64,000 nt of DNA from Methylocella tundrae. Its GTDB lineage: Bacteria; Pseudomonadota; Alphaproteobacteria; Rhizobiales; Beijerinckiaceae. The stretch is taken from positions 113,436 to 177,435 of the forward strand of contig NZ_CABFMQ020000142.1 of assembly GCF_901905185.1 (NCBI RefSeq), read 5' to 3'. Numbering within the stretch: position 1 is the first letter of the stretch; every line of letters starts with the position of its first letter. A program made the position numbers and the translations under genes. This document shows positions 17,675 through 26,970 of this stretch, one piece after another. The notes beneath the pieces were generated by a model. The model was not told the origin of the DNA. It searched no databases and saw nothing but the letters and a program-made list of their open reading frames with translations.

Positions 17675-17891
17675 CTGCGCGGCTCCCTTCCTTTGTCGGA
17701 CGTCCGCAGACGATTTTGGTGCGAAGCCCCTCATTGCCGCGGGGATCGCTCGCGGCGATCGTCATGCCCGCCATGGCGCATTGCATGACCGAATCGGCTG
17801 CGATCTCACGAAAATCGATGGCGGTTTTCTTGGTGCACTCTTCCTCTGGTGTGGAAGCAAGGCATGTCAGGATCAGGACTATGATTTTCAT
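17661..17891 (-). CDS. Small phage protein with hydrophobic N-terminus
   Basis: 76 residues from the ATG at 17891, which overlaps the stop of the holin-like gene (ATGA). The N-terminus MKIIVLILTCLAST may be a short signal or lipoprotein-like sequence. Three more cysteines follow, at positions about 19, 38 and 62. I do not recognise a family. Its place between two membrane proteins suggests a lysis accessory. Confidence 0.5.
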   Translation of the reverse strand: MKIIVLILTCLASTPEEECTKKTAIDFREIAADSVMQCAMAGMTIAASDPRGNEGLRTKIVCGRPTKEGSRADGGQ

Positions 17892-18337
17892 TTCGCCTTC
17901 CCAAGCCAGGAGGAGACGTTGCTTGTTCCCAGCGTCACGGCGTGGACAAGGAAGAAGCTGGAGACGATCGCCCATTCGAATGTGTCGTAGGGCGCGGGCA
18001 GCTTGGCGACGCCGAAGAAGGGCGCGCCGAGAAAGGCTTTCGAGGCCACAATCGTATCGATAAAGATCAGCCCGAAATGCAGCGCCGGCGGCACGCCCGC
18101 GATCAGCATGATCAACCGATTGATCGGCTGGCCGTAGACCTGGACTTTCAGCGCCGCCAACTGAACGTCATTGGCGAGCGCCGCCTGCATCACGGTCGCG
18201 TCAGCGGCGGCTCCCGCCGCGAAGCCCTGCTCTTTGATCGTCGCCGTGTTCGTCTTGTAATTGACCCATGCCGTGACGAATGGCGTGATCAGGCCGCCAA
18301 GCAGGGCGTTGAGGAGGGGAAGAAGGAGCGCCCCCAT
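17888..18337 (-). CDS. Holin-like membrane protein (3TM type candidate)
   Basis: 149 residues with hydrophobic segments at about 2-24, 78-100 and 115-140. The central part NRLIMLIAGVPPALHFGLIFIDTI resembles the three-TM holins of gene-transfer agents and alphaproteobacterial phages. It lies two genes downstream of the tail-lysozyme-type endolysin, which fits a holin role. The family assignment is by pattern only. Confidence 0.6.
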   Translation of the reverse strand: MGALLLPLLNALLGGLITPFVTAWVNYKTNTATIKEQGFAAGAAADATVMQAALANDVQLAALKVQVYGQPINRLIMLIAGVPPALHFGLIFIDTIVASKAFLGAPFFGVAKLPAPYDTFEWAIVSSFFLVHAVTLGTSNVSSWLGKAK

Positions 18338-18338
18338 C

Positions 18339-18755
18339 TCACTGCCCCTGCGGCGGCGTCTTGGCAGCCTGGTTGACGCCTTGGGAGTGCGTCAGCGGGA
18401 TCAGCGCGAGAATGGCAAAATTGATCCAGGCCGCTACATGAGCATCAACGATCGAGGACCAAGGAAGCGCCTGCCATTGCGCCAGCAACTCTGCGTTGAA
18501 ATACGCGAGCAGATGCGGCAGCGCGGCGAGGCCGTTCGTCACGACGCCGACGAGGACCAAAATATGCGTCTTCCACCCTTGCAGGATAGCGAGGATCTTT
18601 GCCGGCGCCGGCGTCGCCGCGACGGTCGCGGCCTTGCCCGTCACGGCCGCCGTCTCGACCATTTTGTTTCGGATGTACGTGAAATAGACATAGACGGCGC
18701 CGCCGCCGACGGCGATCGCGAGAATGACGAGAATGGCGTGCAGGAGGCCGCTCAT
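18339..18755 (-). CDS. Membrane protein of the lysis region
   Basis: 138 residues with a strong N-terminal membrane segment (LLHAILVILAIAVGGGAVYVYF) and two weaker segments around residues 63-80 and 105-122. AAAGGAT lies upstream of the ATG at 18755. It follows the lysozyme gene by 5 bp. It could be a second holin or antiholin; no specific motif is visible. Confidence 0.55.
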   Translation of the reverse strand: MSGLLHAILVILAIAVGGGAVYVYFTYIRNKMVETAAVTGKAATVAATPAPAKILAILQGWKTHILVLVGVVTNGLAALPHLLAYFNAELLAQWQALPWSSIVDAHVAAWINFAILALIPLTHSQGVNQAAKTPPQGQ

Positions 18756-18760
18756 GTGGA

Positions 18761-19615
18761 TTATCCTTTCGCGGGCGTTGGGGGAACGATAGGCAGCGAT
18801 GCAGCGGACGCTGGCGGAGCCGTTTGGACGCCGGCCACGACAGCCTTCGCGGCGGCTACTTTCGTCTCTTCGGCTGAGATCGAGGCGATCGTGGTGGCCT
18901 TGGCGGCCTCAACCGCCAAAGCCTTCGCCTTGAGATCCGCGACAGCGCTGTCCAGCGTCGAAACCGTCTTCGCCTGCCGCAGCGCTGTGGCGGCGGCGGC
19001 GATCGCGGCGATGATGGCGACGGCGAGCACGGCTATCCCGATCCACGCCGCGCCATGGACGATGTGAGACAACAGTCCCGCGCCAGCCGCGGCGCCTGCG
19101 ACAATTGCAGGCGCGGCCGAATGAACCACTGGCGGCGCGGGCTTTACGACGCCCATGGCGTTGAGGGCGTCTGTCGCGTATTTGATGCGCTTGTTATTGG
19201 TGGCTTCGTCATCGGCGGAGCGTTCATAGAAGCGGTTTATGTTCGTCGTCAGGGTCGCGAGAGACTTTTTGCCGGCGAGAAGATCCCGATAGAGCGCATC
19301 ATATTTGACGCCGCCTGCGTCCCCGTCGCGCAGCTCCTTCAGGAAGAAGGCGGCTTGCGCCTTGATCGTTTTCCAATCGCCAAAATGCGCCGTGCACCAC
19401 GACTGCATTTCGGCGAGGCGCTCTTCGCGCCATTGGAAGAGGCCGTCCGAGCCATGATCTTTCGGGCCCGTCGTCACAGGCAGGCACTCGTTCTCCTGCG
19501 TCGAATTACCGGTGCCCGCGGACGCTGAGACGAGCGGAAGCCCAGGCAGGCCGAGATCCGGATATCCCGCGATGAGATAACCCGTCAGTTCCTTCTGTCG
19601 ATCAAGCAAGGTCAT
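18761..19615 (-). CDS. Phage tail-type lysozyme (endolysin candidate) with C-terminal membrane segment
   Basis: 284 residues. The N-terminal 140 residues match the phage tail lysozyme pattern: SDGLFQWREERLAEMQSWC, QAAFFLKELRDG and NRFYERSADDEA. The linker is followed by a hydrophobic segment (about 175-215, IGIAVLAVAIIAAIAAAA) and an Ala-rich coiled tail. The membrane segment is unusual for a soluble endolysin and suggests a tethered muralytic enzyme. Next to the holin candidates. Confidence 0.72.
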   Translation of the reverse strand: MTLLDRQKELTGYLIAGYPDLGLPGLPLVSASAGTGNSTQENECLPVTTGPKDHGSDGLFQWREERLAEMQSWCTAHFGDWKTIKAQAAFFLKELRDGDAGGVKYDALYRDLLAGKKSLATLTTNINRFYERSADDEATNNKRIKYATDALNAMGVVKPAPPVVHSAAPAIVAGAAAGAGLLSHIVHGAAWIGIAVLAVAIIAAIAAAATALRQAKTVSTLDSAVADLKAKALAVEAAKATTIASISAEETKVAAAKAVVAGVQTAPPASAASLPIVPPTPAKG

Positions 19616-19618
19616 ATC

Positions 19619-20554
19619 TCACTCCGCGACGTTGGCGTCTTCGTTGCGCTGGCGGAAATACAGATCGACATCATGTCGAAGCGCCGGCTTGTTGCCGGCG
19701 AGCTCGAGCACTCCGTAAGTGTTGCGCTTGAGATCTGTTTCAGGATCAAAATGATTGTTGATGAGGACGCCCCAGCGATCGACATAGGCGCGCTTGGCCT
19801 TCGGGCCGTGGAAGCCATGTTCGATCGTGCCGGCGATATAAGAGATGCTCCGGGCGATATGCGGCATGGCGCGCGCCTGCCAAAGCCGCAGCGGCTTCTT
19901 GTAGGCGTCGCCAATGTTGCCGGGGATGCTGTCGTCGACGCGGCCGATCAGCGCCATCGCCATATGATGATCGCCGGCGCCGAGACCGGCGGTTTCGACA
20001 AGGCCGCCAACCCATTCGAGCGCCTGGCGCGTCCACGCCCAGGCATAGCCCGGATGGCCAAATTTATAAGGTCCGTTAACAGCATTCGGCCCCTGGACGA
20101 TCGGCTTCTTCTCGTGAACAAGCCGGCAGAAGGACCGATGCGCCTCGATGTGCTCCCCGTTGGGCCCAAGATCATAGCAATCAGACCACGGCTGCACGAC
20201 GGGATAGTGCTGCAGCGCATGCACCGTCTCCGCGGCCCAGTCCTTGCGGCGGAACGTGATGTCGGCATCGAACGTACCGATATATTTTGCCTCGGGCGGC
20301 AGGCGGGAGACGCCAATGTTGAGTAGGTTTTCCTTGTTCCACACCAAGGCGGCGGGGTTGGCGCGCACCTTTACGTGGTTGACATGCGGGTTGCTGAGTT
20401 CGAATGGCCGTTCACCATAGGCGCATTCAACGGTCGTCAGCTTCACGCCGCTGTCGAGCATATGCCGCTCGAATTCATGATAGAGGCTGATCCGGCTTTT
20501 CCAGCGAACCGGATTGGCCACAGCCGTAACCACATGCAGAAGATCCGCGCGCAT
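19619..20554 (-). CDS. Phage-encoded glycosyltransferase-like protein
   Basis: 311 residues, cytoplasmic. The sequence has the N-terminal Rossmann-like MRADLLHVVTAVANPVRW, a DxD-type metal/nucleotide-sugar motif in FDADITFRRKDW (about residue 95) and GHPGYAWAWTRQALE followed by GAGDHHMAMALIG, the acceptor-side pattern of GT-A fold enzymes. It lies in the late operon between the RlpA-like gene and lysozyme. It may modify virion or host surface sugars; the acceptor is unknown. Confidence 0.68.
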   Translation of the reverse strand: MRADLLHVVTAVANPVRWKSRISLYHEFERHMLDSGVKLTTVECAYGERPFELSNPHVNHVKVRANPAALVWNKENLLNIGVSRLPPEAKYIGTFDADITFRRKDWAAETVHALQHYPVVQPWSDCYDLGPNGEHIEAHRSFCRLVHEKKPIVQGPNAVNGPYKFGHPGYAWAWTRQALEWVGGLVETAGLGAGDHHMAMALIGRVDDSIPGNIGDAYKKPLRLWQARAMPHIARSISYIAGTIEHGFHGPKAKRAYVDRWGVLINNHFDPETDLKRNTYGVLELAGNKPALRHDVDLYFRQRNEDANVAE

Positions 20555-20578
20555 GAGAGAGCCTTATCGAAAGAGAAA

Positions 20579-20920
20579 TCAGTGAAGGTGATCGAGTCGA
20601 ACGATCGCCACGCCGGCGATGCCGAGCGCCCGTGCGGCGCCCAGGGAAAGATCGATGCAGCGGCCGCGCACGAAGGGCCCGCGATCATTGATGCGAAGGA
20701 TGACGCTGCGGCCATTCGCCGAGACGCGCAGGCGCGTCCCGAATGGCAATGTGCGATGAGCGGCCGAAAGGCCCATCGGGCGCAAGCGTTCGCCATTGGC
20801 GGTCTGATGACCGCTCTCCGGGCCATAGAACGACGCCCGGCACGTTTCCGCGCGGGCGATCTGAGCGGCAGCGGCCAGCCATGCGAGCACGGCCAGCGCG
20901 CCGAGAGTGGATCTAATCAA
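20579..20920 (-). CDS. RlpA-like double-psi beta-barrel protein, secreted
   Basis: 113 residues with a signal peptide (ALAVLAWLAAAAQIARA) and a compact RlpA-like domain: RASFYG, HRTLPFGTRLRVS, ILRINDRGPFVRGRCIDLSLGAARALG, including the catalytic-type Asp of NDRGPF. RlpA family members cleave or bind peptidoglycan glycans. There is no SPOR domain. The start appears to be TTG at 20920. Position in the late operon suggests a muralytic helper rather than a host septal protein. Confidence 0.78.
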   Translation of the reverse strand: MIRSTLGALAVLAWLAAAAQIARAETCRASFYGPESGHQTANGERLRPMGLSAAHRTLPFGTRLRVSANGRSVILRINDRGPFVRGRCIDLSLGAARALGIAGVAIVRLDHLH

Positions 20921-20932
20921 ACCCGGCCAGCA

Positions 20933-22729
20933 TCACGGCAAAGCGTTGATGATCGCCCGGTAGGCCGCAACAATGGCCTTGGCCCACACCATATAGCCGC
21001 AATCGTTCGGATGCGGGCCGCTGCTGGACAGGTCGATGTAGTTGTTGCCGGCGGTCGATCCCGTCGCATTGGCGCCGTTGCACGTGCCGTCCAGCGTCGT
21101 CTGATGACCCGTGCCGGTGAGGACTGGGCCGGGCGGCGTGGGAACGCCATAATTGGGAATAAAGCCGATGTATTGGTCCCCTGAGGCTGCTTGCGCGGTG
21201 AACGCCGCCTGAACCGCCGCCTCGCACTGGATCGCCGTGCCGCATGTGCCGAGCGAGCCGCCGCCCTGACCTACATTCTGCGAGGCGACGCCAACGATGA
21301 GCGTCCCTTTTGGGCCGCCCGGATATGCCGCCCGTAGGGTTTTGATCAGGGTCGTCGCGGCGGTTGTAATTTGCGCCGCAGTCGATCCGTAGGAGACATC
21401 ATTGATGTCCGCCTCGACGAAGATCACTTTCGGCGCACCTCGGAAGGCCGCATATCTTGAAAGATCGGCCATGAAGTGGCTGATGTAGGGGGTCGACGTT
21501 CCCGGATTAAGAAGTCCAGTGCCACCGATAGCGAAATTCGCCGCGTCAGGAAGCCCGACCAATTGCCGGAAGACATTGGACCAGCTCGAATAAGTCCCCG
21601 TCGCGCCCGTTCCAGCTGTCAGGCTGGACCCAACGAAGGCGACCCCGAAATTATCGGATTGGTTCGGATATGTAATATAATCATAAGGGCCTACAGATAC
21701 TTGGCGCAGCAGATTGTATGCCGTCATTTCAAGTTTAATCGTGTGCGCCGCCCTGCCGCCAATGTTCGTGAAGTCTAGTGTAATTCTGGCGTTTCCGCCA
21801 CTATACACAGATACTAGCGTCGCGCCGCCAACTGTATTCGGACCCGCCCCGGATTTGATGTATTGACCATCAACCTGTATCGCGTATGTGCCCGTATTTA
21901 TGGTGTTAATTTCGACTATGGCGGCTTCAGCCACGAACTCCACAGATTCATAATTGCATTGGATCTGCAAGCCGCTATATGCGGTCTGAGCGTTGCAGTT
22001 TCCCGTCACCGGAGAGATATCCGGGCCGGCCGGGAATACGCCAAACCCGGAGCTCTGGACGACCGGCCACCCGCCCTCCCAACGGAAAACGGAGCCATTG
22101 GCGGTGTTTGGCCCGTCCGGCACGAGCGAGTTATTGGAGAGGCCGCCGACCGGGTTATAGACATTCGTCAACGCCGCATTGTGCGTGTTGATCTGCGTCA
22201 GCACCGGAGAGGTTTGCAGCCCGATCATCGCCCATGTGATGGTTCCGTCAGACAGGCTTCCAGGAGTCGGCCCTGAGCCAGTCGTTGCCGGGACCCCCGG
22301 CGTCACCACCTGGAACAGATAGCCGCCGTTGGAAACGATGTCTCCCGCCGCCAGCCCATAATAGAGCCATGTTATACTTCCATCGGGATATGCCAGCGTG
22401 CGGTTTGTTCCCGTTGGAGCAGTGCTTGTACCTGTCGTCCCGCCAACAGCGGCGTAATAGATATGGCCCGCATTGGAATATAGGGTTCCCGCCGCCACCA
22501 CTGCGGCGTTGCCGGGATATGCGCCGGTGAGTTGAATCCAGGGCTGCGCACCGAGCAATTGCGGCTGGTTGTAGGGATTTTTGTGAGCTGCGGCCGACGC
22601 CAATCTGCGCAGCGTGGCTCCGAGAGTTTCGGCCTGCGGCACATAGGAGGACGTTGCGCCGGCGATGGCGAGCTGCGAGCCCAGCACAATCGCCGTGGCG
22701 GCGGCGAGAATCTTTTTGATGAGACGCAT
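20933..22729 (-). CDS. Virion-associated SGNH/GDSL hydrolase
   Basis: 598 residues with a signal-like N-terminus (IKKILAAATAIVLGSQLAIAGA). The first 200 residues are rich in Gly, Thr and Asn, as in tail fibres. An SGNH esterase domain starts near residue 365: block I is GVAFVGSSLTAG, the Asn block is near EADINDVSYG, and the terminal D-x-x-H-like block is SSGPHPNDCGY. It probably deacylates a cell-surface polysaccharide during adsorption or release. It belongs to the tail fibre/spike run. Confidence 0.7.
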   Translation of the reverse strand: MRLIKKILAAATAIVLGSQLAIAGATSSYVPQAETLGATLRRLASAAAHKNPYNQPQLLGAQPWIQLTGAYPGNAAVVAAGTLYSNAGHIYYAAVGGTTGTSTAPTGTNRTLAYPDGSITWLYYGLAAGDIVSNGGYLFQVVTPGVPATTGSGPTPGSLSDGTITWAMIGLQTSPVLTQINTHNAALTNVYNPVGGLSNNSLVPDGPNTANGSVFRWEGGWPVVQSSGFGVFPAGPDISPVTGNCNAQTAYSGLQIQCNYESVEFVAEAAIVEINTINTGTYAIQVDGQYIKSGAGPNTVGGATLVSVYSGGNARITLDFTNIGGRAAHTIKLEMTAYNLLRQVSVGPYDYITYPNQSDNFGVAFVGSSLTAGTGATGTYSSWSNVFRQLVGLPDAANFAIGGTGLLNPGTSTPYISHFMADLSRYAAFRGAPKVIFVEADINDVSYGSTAAQITTAATTLIKTLRAAYPGGPKGTLIVGVASQNVGQGGGSLGTCGTAIQCEAAVQAAFTAQAASGDQYIGFIPNYGVPTPPGPVLTGTGHQTTLDGTCNGANATGSTAGNNYIDLSSSGPHPNDCGYMVWAKAIVAAYRAIINALP

Positions 22730-22735
22730 TTCAGA

Positions 22736-23806
22736 TCAGCCCTCCCAAGCCGTGAATTGTTGAAATGCGACCTGCCCTATCGCCGTCAATGCGTTGCTCG
22801 GCACGCGATTGCCGGACCAATCGTAGCCGTTGAAGTTCGAAAGAAGCGTCGACGTTCCGACTGCCCCAAAGGCTGCCGAACCTGAAAGAGAGAAGCCGAT
22901 ATTCTGCGCAGTGCTCTCATTGCGGATGGCGAGATATTGTCGCGCGGTATTGGCTGCCGCGACCTGCGTGGAAAGCGGCGTGAAGCTCGTCAGATTGACT
23001 GTCGCGCCGACGCCGGAGCCGGAGGTCGCCGCCGGCGCAAGCGGATTGGTCACGGGCGCCGTATAGACGCCCGGGGTCGTGACGCCGAGAGCCAAGATCG
23101 CCATCTTGATGTTGACCGTCGCCCCTGTAAGGCCGCCGCCGGTCACCGGCTCGGCCGCCAGATTCGTCGGGTTGACGGTGTAATTGCCGGCCAGAGTGAT
23201 GGAGCCGATCGCCGTGAGCACGCCGCCGGAGATTGTGCCGGCCAGGGTGAACTTGGTTCCGGTTCCGGTTGTGCCTGTCAGTGTGACCGCGCCGTTCGTG
23301 CCGCCGGATCCGGCTGCGGCGATGGTCGGCACAGCGGCGAGCTGCGTGCTCTGCACGTTGAGTACGGCCGCCGTGCCGACGCCTGCACCGCTCGGCATCG
23401 TCAGCGTGTCGCCGGGAGCCCAGCCCTGCGTTCCGATCGACTGGACAGCCGCCGCGGCCACCGCGCCGTTGATATATCCGGAGCGATTGGTAATTGCGAT
23501 CGCCGTGTCGGTCGCCTGGATCGCGGCGAGAATGGCCGCAAGGCTGGTAATTTCGGTCGCCTGATTGGCCGCCGTCGCGACCTTTGAAAAGATGCCCGAC
23601 AGCCATCCCCTGATGCCGACGCCGCCGGCAAGCTGGGCGACGCCCGTTGCGTCGGTTCCGTCCGCGGCTGCGCCAACCGGCAACGGCAGCGTCTGGTCGG
23701 TCGCCAGCGCCACGGAGACGCTGTTCGCGATGACGGCGGGCGCATTGGGCAGCGTATTGATCGTCGCTCCCGAGCCGGGAGTGACGTTGAGGGTTGGCAA
23801 AGCCAT
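22736..23806 (-). CDS. Phage structural protein, probable tail/appendage component
   Basis: 356 residues of low-charge Ala/Gly/Thr-rich sequence with repeating beta-strand units (GGTNGAVTLTGTTGTGTKFTL-type, residues 165-220). Such composition is usual for fibre or decoration proteins. A good GGAGAA precedes the ATG at 23806. It ends 7 bp before the SGNH gene. No family motif is recognised. Confidence 0.6.
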   Translation of the reverse strand: MALPTLNVTPGSGATINTLPNAPAVIANSVSVALATDQTLPLPVGAAADGTDATGVAQLAGGVGIRGWLSGIFSKVATAANQATEITSLAAILAAIQATDTAIAITNRSGYINGAVAAAAVQSIGTQGWAPGDTLTMPSGAGVGTAAVLNVQSTQLAAVPTIAAAGSGGTNGAVTLTGTTGTGTKFTLAGTISGGVLTAIGSITLAGNYTVNPTNLAAEPVTGGGLTGATVNIKMAILALGVTTPGVYTAPVTNPLAPAATSGSGVGATVNLTSFTPLSTQVAAANTARQYLAIRNESTAQNIGFSLSGSAAFGAVGTSTLLSNFNGYDWSGNRVPSNALTAIGQVAFQQFTAWEG

Positions 23807-23824
23807 GGGTTGATTCTCCGGAGT

Positions 23825-24148
23825 TTAGGCGGCGATCGCGGCGAGGAGACCGCTATTTGCGGATTGGCTGAAGTCCATGGCGCTGACGCCGGATGAGCTG
23901 ACAACGAATGGCGCGAGCGGCGCCCACACCAGTCTTGCGCCAAGCGCGTCGGGCGTCGTCACATAGACGTTCGTATTGGTCCACACGTCCTGGATGCCAT
24001 CGGGCACGAAGCCCAACGCGCCAACCGTTGGCGGCGCGTCGGACACCGCATACCAGATCTGGCTTTCCAGCGCCTGCAGGCACAAAGGTCCAGCGCCCAA
24101 GGACGTCCATGCGCCCGGCGTGACATCCACTTCCGTCGTCGCGGCCAT
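23825..24148 (-). CDS. Small tail protein sharing a domain with the tail spike N-terminus
   Basis: 107 residues. Residues 8-75 (AWTSLGAGPLCLQA ... YAVSDAPP) align with residues 8-75 of the adjacent tail-spike protein (VWTSLGSGPLEIRA ... YAISDSRP). The last 17 residues, MDFSQSANSGLLAAIAA, recur at the C-terminus of two other phage proteins (positions 31,198-31,248 and 42,740-42,790). Function unknown; a virion adaptor is likely. Confidence 0.6.
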   Translation of the reverse strand: MAATTEVDVTPGAWTSLGAGPLCLQALESQIWYAVSDAPPTVGALGFVPDGIQDVWTNTNVYVTTPDALGARLVWAPLAPFVVSSSGVSAMDFSQSANSGLLAAIAA

Positions 24149-24158
24149 GGTCGGGATC

Positions 24159-26960
24159 CTATGTCGCGCCAGCGACCGTTACGTCGATCGGGATGAAGCC
24201 AGGCAGCGGATTGCCGGCGGCGAACGTGAAATCGGCGTTCAACCGCGGATCGACGTCGAAAACAGAATGTGCGTCGCGGCCGGCCGCAAGCCATTGTGTC
24301 TTGCTCATGTCGGCGCTCATCCTCGAGATCGTCGCGCCGCGCATGAAAAAGAGATTATTGTCAGAAGGCATGTTGTAGCTGGCGAGATTCGCATAGAAGA
24401 GCGTCGTCGAATCTCCGGGCGTAAAGTCGAAGATGCTTTCACTTATGCTGATCGACGCCGGACCGCTCGTCGATGGCGACGCCACATATGGAAGCATCGG
24501 ATAGTGCTGAACGCTTTGCGTCAGTCCGGTGTAATCGCCAACGGCGATATTGTTCGTCCACTCATGAAGCGTGCCCTTGATCTGAAACGCATTGCCGACG
24601 CCGGAAAACACCGAGTTCCGAACGATCACGCCGCGCCCGACCTGATCAACGTAAACTTTGAAATTATTGTTCCCGCGCGCGATGTAGTTCGTTCCGTCAT
24701 AGGTCGGCCAGGATGATGCATAGATATCCCTGACCCAGCAGTATTCGATGACGGTCTTGGTCGATTCGACGCTCGATCCTTGCTGACCGGACAAATAGAA
24801 TATGCCGAAGTCCTGAGCGCCGGTCGTGCCGCTCATGCCGAAATTGTAGCCAAGAATATATCCGAAATAATTGTTCGTCTGTTTGGTATCGTTCGTCAGG
24901 TAGGGCGCTCTGTCGAGGCCAAACGCGATGCCAAACGAGGCGGCATTGTACATCGTTACTTTTTTGATTGAGTTGAAGCCGCCGCGCCCGAAGGCAATCG
25001 ATGCTGAGTTAGTGACGTTTATGCCGGTGTCGTGAATAACAACATTATCGATAATGTTGTATCCGGGCAAAAAGCTGCTGATGTTTCCGTCGCCGTCATT
25101 CCAGGCTGTCGGCGTGCTTGGCGCGCTGGATCCGCCAAACCATTGCAGGTTCATCCCCAATTCATCGGACACTGTCGGGCCATTGGCGCCCAGATCGAAA
25201 TATTGCGCGCCGGCGATGAACGAGATCGCTTTCGAACCGGGCCCGAACGCCGTCGCGCTTTCGCCGGTGTGGCGGATCGAGCCGCCGGAGAATACGACAT
25301 TGGCGGCGCCGACGCCGGCGATAGCTCCGACAGCGCCCGTGAACTTGCCCTGGTCGCTCTCAAGCCTTCCGAGGCGCAGCGTGTAGGAATTCGTGTGCGC
25401 GAAATTGATGTCGCTGAAGATCCAGTTGCCGACCAGGCTTCCCGAGCCGTCGCCATCCGCCGCGGCGTTCGAGAAGCGGATGATCTCGTCGACGACAGGC
25501 GCGATGAACGTGGTGACGCCGATCGCATCGCCGGGGCGCGGCACATAGGTCAGGACGCCGCTGACCGTGTCGAGATACATCTCCCCCGGAACCGATAACG
25601 ACAGCGCCTCCCGGGCGTTGCAGACGCGATAGGGCTGGTTGACCTGCGCATCGTCCGTGAACAGCAAATGACTGCTCAGCGTTGCGATATTATTGACCCC
25701 GTCGACCGACGCGAGAGGCACGACCGATAATTGCCGCCTCTCGAACCTGATGCGGATGCTGGCGAGATTATGCGCGGCTGGGTCGATTTCTCCGGGATTG
25801 AACCCAAACCGGTTCGTTCCCTGGTTGCCCTGGCCATAGTCGCCGAAATTAGATGCATAAAGGGTTTCGCCCCGATAGGAAGGCGGCGAACCCGTCAGCG
25901 TCCCCGTCGCCGCCTGCGCCGAAGCGATATGATAATATTCGCTCGTCATGAGCGGCCGGATCGTCCATTGCGACCGCGCCGTGCTGGATCCGTTCGTCAC
26001 CCACATTTCGTTGAAGATGGGCTGCGTTCCAGCGGCGATGGCCGGAAGCGACGCGGTCCAGAATCCGGTTGAAGAATCGACCGCCCAGCCCGTGACCGGC
26101 AAGCCGCCGCTGATCGTCACCGCCTCGCCGGGATAGGGCGCGACAGTCACCCTGTTCGGAGCCGCCGGCGTGTCGGCGTAGGTCATCGTCAGCGCGGTCG
26201 TGACGCCACAGTAGGACTGGGTCTTGCCGATGGTCTGGAAATAGACGCCGCCGCGAAAAAGGATCAAATAGCCCGCGTTGCGGTTGGCTGCGATTTTGGC
26301 GCGCAGAAGCGTTTGAGCCCTGGCGAAGGTGGCGACGGGCGCCGCGAGCGTCCCGGCCGCCGAATCGCTCCCGGAAAGCGAGACGACTATATCGGGCGCG
26401 GCCGAGATCGCCGGCGTCGGAAAGGCCGTCGTCGAGGCCCCGGAGCCGCTGGCGTTTCCCGGCGTCGTGCTCCGCGTAACTGAAGCGCCGAGATCGGCCG
26501 ATGTCAGCACATAGGTCGCGGCATTGGCGCCGGCGATCGGCGTGAGATTGCGCAGCCATTGATAGGCGAAAGACGATGGCGCGTTCGTCCACGCGCCCGC
26601 GCTGCAGGACAGCGTCTGGCCGACGCAGTAGAAGCCGAGGATCGCCGGCGCTGTGACGACGGCCGGAACGGGCAGCGCCGGAGGTGTTGAGATCGTCCCA
26701 GCCGAATAGAGAAGCCGGTGTTTCAGCGCGGCCGGCTGATAGAGCACGGTCGCGCCCATCGGGCTTTGGGTCAGCGCCCACACCTGTCCCGTCGCCTGGA
26801 TCGATTTTGGCTTTCCGGCGGCGAGAGTGAAGCCGCGCGCGGCGGGAGCTGGCCGGGAATCGGAAATCGCATAGCAGACTGCCCCGCGCGCGGCGCGGAT
26901 CTCGAGCGGCCCAGATCCCAACGATGTCCATACATTCGGGACGAGCGGCAGCGAGATCAT
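24159..26960 (-). CDS. Tail spike / right-handed beta-helix protein
   Basis: 933 residues. An N-terminal adaptor-like domain (1-75) is followed by an Ig-like domain (about 105-165, FAYQWLRNLTPIAGANAATYVLT). Then comes a long parallel beta-helix of the DUF1565/pectate-lyase type (about 180-850, beginning DIVVSLSGSDSAAGTLAAPVATFARAQTLL). Spikes of this form often bind and cleave host polysaccharides; active-site residues cannot be assigned by eye. It is the longest gene of the adsorption region. Confidence 0.72.
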   Translation of the reverse strand: MISLPLVPNVWTSLGSGPLEIRAARGAVCYAISDSRPAPAARGFTLAAGKPKSIQATGQVWALTQSPMGATVLYQPAALKHRLLYSAGTISTPPALPVPAVVTAPAILGFYCVGQTLSCSAGAWTNAPSSFAYQWLRNLTPIAGANAATYVLTSADLGASVTRSTTPGNASGSGASTTAFPTPAISAAPDIVVSLSGSDSAAGTLAAPVATFARAQTLLRAKIAANRNAGYLILFRGGVYFQTIGKTQSYCGVTTALTMTYADTPAAPNRVTVAPYPGEAVTISGGLPVTGWAVDSSTGFWTASLPAIAAGTQPIFNEMWVTNGSSTARSQWTIRPLMTSEYYHIASAQAATGTLTGSPPSYRGETLYASNFGDYGQGNQGTNRFGFNPGEIDPAAHNLASIRIRFERRQLSVVPLASVDGVNNIATLSSHLLFTDDAQVNQPYRVCNAREALSLSVPGEMYLDTVSGVLTYVPRPGDAIGVTTFIAPVVDEIIRFSNAAADGDGSGSLVGNWIFSDINFAHTNSYTLRLGRLESDQGKFTGAVGAIAGVGAANVVFSGGSIRHTGESATAFGPGSKAISFIAGAQYFDLGANGPTVSDELGMNLQWFGGSSAPSTPTAWNDGDGNISSFLPGYNIIDNVVIHDTGINVTNSASIAFGRGGFNSIKKVTMYNAASFGIAFGLDRAPYLTNDTKQTNNYFGYILGYNFGMSGTTGAQDFGIFYLSGQQGSSVESTKTVIEYCWVRDIYASSWPTYDGTNYIARGNNNFKVYVDQVGRGVIVRNSVFSGVGNAFQIKGTLHEWTNNIAVGDYTGLTQSVQHYPMLPYVASPSTSGPASISISESIFDFTPGDSTTLFYANLASYNMPSDNNLFFMRGATISRMSADMSKTQWLAAGRDAHSVFDVDPRLNADFTFAAGNPLPGFIPIDVTVAGAT

Positions 26961-26970
26961 TTGGCCAGTA

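Noticed and set aside
20579..20920. RlpA as a host septal gene
   Set aside because: It lies inside the phage late operon, lacks a SPOR domain and is much shorter than chromosomal RlpA.
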